A DNA stretch of 20,886 nucleotides. Source: Acidobacteriota bacterium (GTDB lineage Bacteria > Acidobacteriota > Terriglobia > Acidiferrales > UBA7541). The translations under genes were made by a program, and so were the position numbers. Location of the stretch: contig QHZC01000036.1 of assembly GCA_003224515.1 (NCBI GenBank), forward strand, positions 1 through 20,886, written 5' to 3'. Below, piece after piece: positions 15,073-20,886 of this stretch (its first letter is position 1; each line of letters begins with the position of its first letter). Below the pieces are notes generated by a model, which worked only from the letters and a program-made list of their open reading frames with translations, was not told the origin of the DNA and did no database searches.

Positions 15073-16109
15073 TTGGTGGAGTTAACGAAAATGGATTTGG
15101 GAATCATCATGTGGACGCCTTTGTTGCCGTCGACGAGTTCGGTGATGTGGAGGTCGGCAGCGACGCTCGAGAGCATGTAGGCGTCGTCACGCGTGAGATG
15201 TTTTTCGTTCATCAGGAAATCGATCATTTCGCGGACGGCGAGCTTGGTAGCTTCGTTCAAATCTTCGTGGAGGCCCATGGTGATGAAATGCGTGGGTGTT
15301 TCGGCGCGGGGCCAGCGCAGGTGCATGTCCTTGCGCACGATGAATTGAAATGTGCCGATGAGCGAAGTTTCGAGCGCGGTGATGTCCACATCGCCGTCGC
15401 CCTGGCCAACATGGCCGTCGCCAACTTCAAATAGCGCGCCGGGCGCATGGACGGGAATGTAGAGCGTCGTGCCCGCGACGAGATCCTTGTTGTCCAGATT
15501 GCCCGCTTGAATCCATGGGGGATTGCTGCTGAGGCGTCCGGAAGTTTCCGGCGGCGCGACGCCCATGCTGCCGAAAAAAGGATGCAACGGAATTTCGATG
15601 CCGGCAGCGAAGCGCGCGATCATGCGGTTTTCGTCGAGCGGAATGATTTTCATTTTCGGATAGGGAAAATCTTCCGGCAGAAATCCGCGCCCTGGTCCAA
15701 ACGCATTGTACGCGTACGGAATCGCGAGCTTCGCGCCGAGAATTCTTACTTCTAGCACGTTGCCAACTTCAGCACTTTCGACATAAACGGGTCCGGTGAG
15801 GATGTGCGCGCCGGGGCCCTTCTCCTTGACCTGATCGGTGATGTCACGCAGCGATTGCTCGACCTGATCCGGCTGCACGCCAGCATCTTCAAGCCGCTTC
15901 GGGCTCGAAGTAATCAGCGTCTGAATTTCCACCGTATCGCCGGATTTGACGCGCAGCACCGGCAGCGTCTTCGCGTCGTAGTATCCCCACGCCACCGTCT
16001 TCGGCGTCGGCTTCAGCGTATGCGTTGACTGCGCATGTGCTTGCTGAGAGAAAAGAAACAAGCCAACGAGCAGACTGCCAAGCCCAATCGAGATTTTGTG
16101 GCGAATCAT
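15069..16109 (-). CDS. secreted acetamidase/formamidase family protein
   Basis: A 346-residue protein of the FmdA/AmdA family with an N-terminal signal peptide (IGLGSLLVGLFLFSQQAHA, cut before QST). Family landmarks are LRVKSGDTVEIQT, GPVYVESAEVGNVLEVRIL, PLHPFFGSMGVAPPE, VHAPGALFEVGDGHVGQGDGD, and PTHFITMGLHEDLNEAT. Such enzymes hydrolyse short-chain amides to ammonia and the acid; export to the periplasm is suggested by the signal peptide, and the actual amide is unknown. GGGAGG lies five bases before the ATG. It follows the MFS gene by 72 bases on the same strand. A second, broken copy of the N-terminal region lies at 19488-19649. Confidence 0.93.
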   Translation of the reverse strand: MIRHKISIGLGSLLVGLFLFSQQAHAQSTHTLKPTPKTVAWGYYDAKTLPVLRVKSGDTVEIQTLITSSPKRLEDAGVQPDQVEQSLRDITDQVKEKGPGAHILTGPVYVESAEVGNVLEVRILGAKLAIPYAYNAFGPGRGFLPEDFPYPKMKIIPLDENRMIARFAAGIEIPLHPFFGSMGVAPPETSGRLSSNPPWIQAGNLDNKDLVAGTTLYIPVHAPGALFEVGDGHVGQGDGDVDITALETSLIGTFQFIVRKDMHLRWPRAETPTHFITMGLHEDLNEATKLAVREMIDFLMNEKHLTRDDAYMLSSVAADLHITELVDGNKGVHMMIPKSIFVNSTN

Positions 16110-16181
16110 GTTGCCTCCCGGTGATCCGCAGGCGGATAACGTGCCGAATCGTCCTCTGCTCGGTTGAAAAAATCAAGTTCG

Positions 16182-17447
16182 TCAGACTGCAGTTTCCGCT
16201 TGTGTCTTCTTCAGATTCAGTGTCGCATTATTGATCAAGGGCCTCGCCCAGAACCCAACGCTCATCACGACGCCAAACGTGAGATAGAGAAATGCCATCC
16301 CGGTTCGCAGCCCCGCGAAGTCGCCGATCCGCCCGATAATGACCGGCACGATGGCTGCGCCGATGATTCCGGTGCCTAAAATTCCCGAGAACGAACCGTG
16401 ATACTCCACAACGGAATTCAGCGCGAGCGACACTACAATGGGCCACATGACCGAAGCAAACAAGCCGATCGCAGGAAACGCAATCAGTGAAACTTTGGCG
16501 GGGCCGAGCAAGGCGGCAGACAGACAGAGCAGCGCACCGGCACACGCGCCAACCAGCAGCTTGCCGCTATTGAACAGTTTCAGCAACAACAGGCCAATCA
16601 CGCAACCCAGGGTGAGCAAGCCCCAAAACCAGGAGACCGCCGCGGCTCCCGTAGTGTGGGGATCGAAACCGTGATATTGGTGGAGAAAATTCGAGATCCA
16701 GTTCGCGGTTCCCTGTTCGCAGCCCGTGTACGCAAACATCGCGACAAAATACAGCCAAACCACGGGCTGGCGCATGAGGCTGCGGTACATGGCCAACGAG
16801 CCGGCGCGTTCTTCGGCGGTGTGCTGGACAGCGGGAAACCTGGACAAGACCAGAACCACCATCATCAGCAGCGCGCAGACGGCAAAGACCCAGTAGATCG
16901 AGGCCCAAGGTAGCTCCGCTGGAGTGAGTCTACCCAGAATACGCAATAAGGCACTTTGGTCGCTTGAAGAATTGGTGAGGTTCAAAACCAGATACGAGTA
17001 GATACGCGGGCTGATGAACGAGGCGCTGCCGAAAACCAGTTGAGCGAGTGCAGAATTAAAAGCGTAATGCTCTTCGCCGCCGGCGACGCGCAACAGGGGA
17101 TTGATAGCCACCTGCAGAGTGGCCATTCCCGCACCAATCGCGAAAAGGGACACTACCGCGACATTGTATCGAGGGAGAAGAGCGAAACTGAGGGAGCCGA
17201 GAGTCGCGGCAAGAAATGAAACGATCATCACCGGTTTCTCGGTGAATCTTTCCACCAAGAAACCCGCCGGAATGGACATCACGCCGTACGCGATGAAAAA
17301 CGCAAACACGAGAAACCCGGCGGCCATCAGGCTCACGCGAAAGCTGCTGATGATATCCGGCACGATCGCGTTGATGATATTGGTCAACAGAGAGATCACG
17401 AAAAACGTGAGGAGAACCAGACTCACCATGTAGCGATTTCGTGTCAT
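16182..17447 (-). CDS. FucP-like MFS sugar transporter
   Basis: A 421-residue integral membrane protein with about twelve hydrophobic segments, similar to the FucP/NagP group of sugar:proton symporters. Examples are FFIAYGVMSIPAGFLVERF, GAGMATLQVAINPLLRVAGG and SGILGTGIIGAAIVPVIIGRIGD. It should import a sugar across the inner membrane. The ATG at 17447 is chosen because AGGAG stands about ten bases upstream; a GTG at 17474 would add nine residues and is the alternative. It follows the ROK kinase by 30 bases on the same strand, so it is likely the third gene of an uptake and phosphorylation unit. Together with the SIS protein this hints at N-acetylglucosamine or a related amino sugar, but the substrate is inferred. 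Confidence 0.9.
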   Translation of the reverse strand: MTRNRYMVSLVLLTFFVISLLTNIINAIVPDIISSFRVSLMAAGFLVFAFFIAYGVMSIPAGFLVERFTEKPVMIVSFLAATLGSLSFALLPRYNVAVVSLFAIGAGMATLQVAINPLLRVAGGEEHYAFNSALAQLVFGSASFISPRIYSYLVLNLTNSSSDQSALLRILGRLTPAELPWASIYWVFAVCALLMMVVLVLSRFPAVQHTAEERAGSLAMYRSLMRQPVVWLYFVAMFAYTGCEQGTANWISNFLHQYHGFDPHTTGAAAVSWFWGLLTLGCVIGLLLLKLFNSGKLLVGACAGALLCLSAALLGPAKVSLIAFPAIGLFASVMWPIVVSLALNSVVEYHGSFSGILGTGIIGAAIVPVIIGRIGDFAGLRTGMAFLYLTFGVVMSVGFWARPLINNATLNLKKTQAETAV

Positions 17448-17477
17448 CGACCGTAGTTCTCCTGTTTTGTTCACCTG

Positions 17478-18413
17478 TCAAACAGCTTGGTTGGTTTCTT
17501 GCCCGAAGCGGTGGTGCCAGACGCGGGCCGCGCCAATCAAGTTGGCGTCTTCTCCCAGAGAAGCCAGGGCGAGTTCCGTTTGTTCAAACGGCACGAACCG
17601 GCAGCCTTGGGAAATCACCTTTCGGAGCTCGTCAAGACTCACGCTCTTCATGACGCCGCCGCCCAAAACAATCACCTCCGGCACAAACAAGTTGATCAAG
17701 TTCGCCAAGCCGAGCCCGAGGTAGTACGCCTCGCGCGTGACGGCTTCGCGCGCCAACGCACCGCCTTCTTTCGCAAGCCGGAAGATATCCTTAGCGGTGA
17801 GATCTCCCGCAGTGTGGCGGCCAGCCGGCGCTTTGCTTTGGAACCATTCCGCCATTGCCGGGCCGGTCGCCAGCGCTTCCCAGCATCCACGGAATCCGCA
17901 AGTACACATTGGGCCGGAAGCGTCGATCACGTGGTGGCCGACTTCGGGATGCGACCGGTCCGCGCCGCGATAGAGTTTCCCGTCCAAAATAATTCCGCCG
18001 CCAATGCCCGTACCGACCGTCACGTAGATCAATCGCGACTTACCTTTTCCCGCGCCCCAGGCGGCTTCTCCCAGCGCCGCAGCGTCGCCGTCGTTTTCCA
18101 TAGCCACGCGGATGTTGAATTCTCGCGCCAAGTCTTTTACCGGATTGCAGCCTTTCCATCCCTGAAGAAAATCCACGTCGCCGAATTCGCCGGTGAACGG
18201 GTAGACCCAGCCCGTCGAGCCGATGCCGATGCCGGTAAGTTCAACGTGGGCGATTTTCGCGGACTCTCGCAGCATGCGAACCAAGTGCGAGAGACCATCG
18301 GGGTAAGCGCGAGCGGCCCCGGTTGGAGTTTCAACCTTGGACAAAACCTTACCCGCGTCGTTCACCATGCCGACGGCAATCTTGGTTCCTCCAATGTCAA
18401 CCGCACCAATCAC
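17478..18413 (-). CDS. ROK-family sugar kinase
   Basis: A 311-residue kinase starting MIGAVDIGGTKIAVG (phosphate-binding loop). It has the catalytic Asp in MENDGDAAALGEA, GTGIGGGIILDGKLYRGA, the EVGHH zinc histidine, and the zinc-binding motif CTCGFRGCWE that marks ROK proteins. No DNA-binding domain is present, so it is an enzyme (glucokinase or N-acetylglucosamine/mannosamine kinase type) and not a NagC-like repressor. The GTG at 18413 is chosen because GGAGG lies six bases upstream and homology starts there; the longer frame to 18494 is a shadow of the SIS gene. The GTG overlaps the SIS stop (GTGA), which suggests coupled translation. Confidence 0.93.
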   Translation of the reverse strand: MIGAVDIGGTKIAVGMVNDAGKVLSKVETPTGAARAYPDGLSHLVRMLRESAKIAHVELTGIGIGSTGWVYPFTGEFGDVDFLQGWKGCNPVKDLAREFNIRVAMENDGDAAALGEAAWGAGKGKSRLIYVTVGTGIGGGIILDGKLYRGADRSHPEVGHHVIDASGPMCTCGFRGCWEALATGPAMAEWFQSKAPAGRHTAGDLTAKDIFRLAKEGGALAREAVTREAYYLGLGLANLINLFVPEVIVLGGGVMKSVSLDELRKVISQGCRFVPFEQTELALASLGEDANLIGAARVWHHRFGQETNQAV

Positions 18414-19483
18414 GGTTTTCCTCCACTGGCCTGCTTGGGCAGGAGGCCGGATTCGTCTTCGACAATGAAGGAGCAGAGACGAAACGAATCGCAATCCGCT
18501 CCGGAAAGGCGCGACAAGCGCTCGGCCACGAGTTGCGCCGGGATGATGTCAATCAGGAATTGCCAGTCCGGCGAAATCGCGGGAAGTTGAAACACCAGAT
18601 CGCCCGCGTCGGTCGGAAGATTTTGGCCGATGAGCATGACACTCGCGTCGAGCTTGCGAAGATCCCGCGCGACGGCCAGGTCCTGTTCGCGCATGCGTGC
18701 GCCGTCAATCCACATGCCGAAACGAAAATCCTTGGAGATGATTTCCTGCGGGCCATGCCGAAAACCGCCTGTGCCCATGGCCGTCGCCGGCGATTTGACG
18801 CCTTCTTCCCACATGAGGCGGGCCTCATAGCAACTGCCGAGACTGCTGCCACGAGCGAGAAAATAGCTCACAGAGCCGGGTGCAAGCCACGCGGAATTTT
18901 CAATTTGTTGCTGCCAGCGAGGAATGGCTCGCGCGGCGTCCCCGATCGACTGCGAAAGAACTGAGATAAGTTTGGAATCGAACGAACCGGCGACTTGGCT
19001 CGCGAGGATTCCTGTGGCCGCGGCCAAGGTGGAATAGGTGTTGACGGAAATGGCGTGATCGAACGCGATGGGAAGAACAATGGCGGGGTGGGCTTCTTTG
19101 ACGAGCGGCCCGTCCGGCGCGTTTGTTATGCCGATGACGGTGGCGCCGGCCGCGCGCGCTTTCGCAGCCAATTGGACGATTACCACACTCTTGCCGCTGC
19201 GCGAAAGGATGAGGATGACAGAGTCCTTCGGAAAGGTGGCAAATTGCAGCAGGTCCGCCGCGTCCTGCATATAGACAGGGCGAGCATTCTGGTAAAAAAG
19301 GGCGCCAGCATTGAGTGCGGCATGCCAACTGCTGCCAATTCCCGTCAAGTAGACATGCTGGGCATCGCGGATCGCAGCCGCCGCCGCACGCAGAGCTGGG
19401 AGTCTTGGCCGGCACAAGTATTCGATGGTCCGCTGCAATTCATCCGGCTGGCGGAGAATGTCGCGCAAGAAATGTGTCATCAT
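18410..19483 (-). CDS. two-SIS-domain sugar phosphate isomerase/deaminase-like protein
   Basis: A 357-residue protein resembling the isomerase half of GlmS without its glutaminase domain. The first SIS domain contains YLTGIGSSWHAALNAGALF and VILILSRSGKSVVIVQLAAKA; the second contains YFLARGSSLGSCYEARLMWEE and GGFRHGPQEII. Proteins of this layout act as glucosamine-6-phosphate deaminases (NagB-II), AgaS-like isomerases or sugar-phosphate binding proteins. With a ROK kinase and a sugar transporter behind it, conversion of an amino-sugar phosphate is the likely role. The start is set at the first of two adjacent ATG codons (19483 and 19480). The open frame upstream to 19534 overlaps an acetamidase remnant and is probably not part of the protein. 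No strong ribosome binding site is seen. Confidence 0.88.
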   Translation of the reverse strand: MMTHFLRDILRQPDELQRTIEYLCRPRLPALRAAAAAIRDAQHVYLTGIGSSWHAALNAGALFYQNARPVYMQDAADLLQFATFPKDSVILILSRSGKSVVIVQLAAKARAAGATVIGITNAPDGPLVKEAHPAIVLPIAFDHAISVNTYSTLAAATGILASQVAGSFDSKLISVLSQSIGDAARAIPRWQQQIENSAWLAPGSVSYFLARGSSLGSCYEARLMWEEGVKSPATAMGTGGFRHGPQEIISKDFRFGMWIDGARMREQDLAVARDLRKLDASVMLIGQNLPTDAGDLVFQLPAISPDWQFLIDIIPAQLVAERLSRLSGADCDSFRLCSFIVEDESGLLPKQASGGKP

Positions 19484-19487
19484 CAGC

Positions 19488-19649
19488 TCAGGTGCAAGGC
19501 CGCAGAGTCTGCGCAGCGTGGTAACGCCAGGCAACAGTCTTGGGCGTCGGCTTCAGTGTGGACGCCGCCGGCGAACTCGCCTGCTGCGCGAAATGTGAAG
19601 GCGCGAAGAACACGGTTCCAGCAACCAGCACTACCGAACGGCAAGTCAC
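19488..19649 (-). pseudogene. N-terminal remnant of a second acetamidase/formamidase
   Basis: The minus-strand frame starts at a GTG overlapping the stop of the TonB-like gene (GTGA). It encodes a signal peptide (CRSVVLVAGTVFFAPSHFA) and then STLKPTPKTVAWRYHAAQTL before a TGA. The intact acetamidase at 15069-16109 reads HTLKPTPKTVAWGYYDAKTL at the same place, so 11 residues in a row (TLKPTPKTVAW) are identical and the position after the signal peptide matches. About 290 residues are missing. The piece lies directly before the SIS gene and overlaps the false upstream extension of that frame. Confidence 0.75.
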
Positions 19650-20140
19650 TTAGTTCCCCTAGGGGATGATTTTTTTGGTAAGCAGTGGTCACGCTCGCGG
19701 GGGCTAGCCGTTATTAGGACCTCTTGCGGCAAATCCATGACTACCCTGGTATCGTCGTAAGAGATTTCTTCACCTGCGAGACGATAGACGGATTTTATCG
19801 TCTTCTCGTAGGGTGTGGCCGACGAGCAGAACGCACACCCGCATGTCCACTTCTTTAGAAGCTTCTCTGTGTCGTCCTTTAGGAGAGGGTGGGCATCGGG
19901 TGATTCAGCGGCAAGCACTGTTCCGTCCGTCGCAATTGTTAGTTTCACGATGACAGTTCCTTGAATCTGTACTTGTCGCGCAAGCGGGGGGTAATGAAGT
20001 GGTGGCTCCTTATGCTTGATATAAAAAACTGGTTGTTTCTCTTCTTGTGGCAAACCCACTAGGAAAATCAGCAAAGACACAACCATTATGCTGAACTTAC
20101 ATCCTTTGGCGTTCGCGATGGTAAGAAACGTGGTCGTCAT
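19646..20140 (-). CDS. TonB C-terminal-like domain protein
   Basis: A 164-residue protein with an N-terminal hydrophobic segment (FSIMVVSLLIFLVGL). A TonB-like C-terminal domain follows: YPPLARQVQIQGTVIVKLTIATDGTV, then PLLKDDTEKLLKKW. Such small anchored proteins contact outer-membrane receptors or have lost that role. The Pro-rich linker of classical TonB is absent. A short Cys cluster (CGCAFC) follows the domain, which is unusual. Its ATG overlaps the fumC stop (ATGA), and its own stop overlaps the GTG of the acetamidase remnant, so it sits in a tightly packed series. An alternative start is Met19 (20086). Function is uncertain. Confidence 0.75.
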   Translation of the reverse strand: MTTTFLTIANAKGCKFSIMVVSLLIFLVGLPQEEKQPVFYIKHKEPPLHYPPLARQVQIQGTVIVKLTIATDGTVLAAESPDAHPLLKDDTEKLLKKWTCGCAFCSSATPYEKTIKSVYRLAGEEISYDDTRVVMDLPQEVLITASPRERDHCLPKKSSPRGTK

Positions 20141-20886
20141 GGGTGGGTCATGTCCTCGGGCTTGACGAGGGTGTCGAACTCTTCGGCGGTGACGTAGCCG
20201 AGATTGAGGGCGGCTTCGCGGAGGCTGATGTGGGCCTTGTGGGCAGCTTTGGCGACCTGTGCGGCCTGGTCGTAGCCGATCTTGGGGGCGAGCGCGGTGA
20301 CGAGCATGAGGGAATTGCGGACGTAGTGATCGATCTGCTCGCGATTGGCTTCGATGCCATGGACGCAGTGCTCGACGAAACTGTTGCAGGCGTCGGTGAG
20401 GAGTTCGACGGAGTGCAAGTAATTGAAGATCATCACGGGCTTGAAAACGTTCAGCTCGAAATTGCCTTGCGAGCCGGCGAAGCCGATGGCGGCGTCATTG
20501 CCCATGACCTGCACGGCGACCATGGTGAGGGCTTCGGCCTGAGTGGGATTTACCTTGCCCGGCATAATCGAAGACCCGGGCTCGTTTTCAGGAAGCGTGA
20601 GTTCGCCGAGGCCGCAGCGCGGGCCGGAAGCGAGCCAGCGAATATCATTGGCGATTTTGAAGAGCGAAGCAGCAAGCGTCTTCAATGCTCCAGAGGCGAA
20701 GACGATTTCGTCGTGAGCGGAGAGCGCGGCGAATTTATTGGGATGGGAACGGAAAGGAAGGCCGGTGAGTTCAGCAATCTTGCGTGCGGTTTTTCCAGCG
20801 AATTCGGGATGCGCGTTGAGGCCAGTGCCGACGGCGGTGCCGCCGATGGCGAGATCGTAGAGGCCATCGAGAGCGACGGCGACTCG
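20137..20886 (-). CDS. fumC: class II fumarate hydratase, C-terminal part (cut by window edge)
   Basis: The open frame runs from the window end to the TGA at 20137 and gives 249 residues of a class II fumarase, about half of the usual 460. It contains LYDLAIGGTAVGTGLNAHPEF, HDEIVFASGALKTLAASLFKI and the family signature SSIMPGKVNP with the catalytic loop. The C-terminal helical domain (RNSLMLVTALAPKIGYDQAAQ) is complete. The enzyme converts fumarate to malate in the citric acid cycle, in the cytoplasm, as a tetramer. The GSxxMPxKxN signature is shared with aspartase and argininosuccinate lyase relatives, but the rest fits FumC. The stop overlaps the start of the TonB-like gene. Confidence 0.93.
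   Translation of the reverse strand, partial: RVAVALDGLYDLAIGGTAVGTGLNAHPEFAGKTARKIAELTGLPFRSHPNKFAALSAHDEIVFASGALKTLAASLFKIANDIRWLASGPRCGLGELTLPENEPGSSIMPGKVNPTQAEALTMVAVQVMGNDAAIGFAGSQGNFELNVFKPVMIFNYLHSVELLTDACNSFVEHCVHGIEANREQIDHYVRNSLMLVTALAPKIGYDQAAQVAKAAHKAHISLREAALNLGYVTAEEFDTLVKPEDMTHP

Noticed and set aside
17487..18590. A 367-residue plus-strand frame
   Set aside because: It is antisense to the ROK kinase, whose ATP, zinc and catalytic motifs are all present on the minus strand.

Overview
The window looks like a chromosomal segment of a high-GC Gram-negative bacterium. It is most likely an acidobacterium (Acidobacteriota, Terriglobia-like). That is an inference from the mix of gene families: a FadN-type beta-oxidation protein, secreted proteins with TonB-like and DUF5666-like domains, an IS1380-type remnant and a short palindromic repeat inside a gene. 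No rRNA or tRNA gene or CRISPR array was seen.

Left part (1-4274). A small hypothetical gene is followed by a patatin-like phospholipase on the minus strand. Next comes a FadN-type 3-hydroxyacyl-CoA dehydrogenase/enoyl-CoA hydratase gene that is broken twice. The first break fits loss of one base near 2796. The second is an exact 13-bp tandem duplication at 3304-3329. A 20-bp palindrome lies in frame just upstream of the duplication. A minus-strand NTF2/SnoaL-like gene follows.

Molybdate block (4418-7633, plus strand). A regulator with an excisionase-like helix-turn-helix and a Mop/TOBE molybdate-binding domain is followed by modA, modB and modC. There is a plausible promoter with a 10-bp-phased direct repeat over its -10 box, and a two-stem hairpin between regulator and modA.

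Minus-strand pair 7661-8683: a membrane-anchored c-type cytochrome and a small secreted DUF5666-like protein.

F420/CoA-transferase block (8965-12621, plus strand). cofH and cofC (coenzyme F420 biosynthesis) run directly into scoA and scoB of a 3-oxoacid CoA-transferase, with an ATGA overlap and then an 11-base overlap. The scoB frame continues without a stop into a complete F420-dependent PPOX/FDOR-type domain. One transcription unit therefore appears to make F420 precursors, a CoA-transferase, and an F420-binding domain covalently attached to that transferase. This is the most interesting feature of the window.

Right part (12693-20886, all minus strand). An unrecognised secreted protein and a secreted MBL-fold hydrolase come first. 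Then there is a decayed patch holding the 3' end of an IS1380-type transposase joined to a truncated membrane protein. Beyond it lies a tightly packed series, read in the minus direction as fumC (cut by the window edge), TonB-like protein, an acetamidase N-terminal remnant, a two-SIS-domain protein, a ROK sugar kinase, a FucP-like MFS transporter and an intact acetamidase/formamidase. SIS, ROK and MFS together suggest uptake and phosphorylation of an (amino)sugar. The acetamidase remnant on one side and the intact acetamidase on the other show that this stretch has been rearranged or duplicated.
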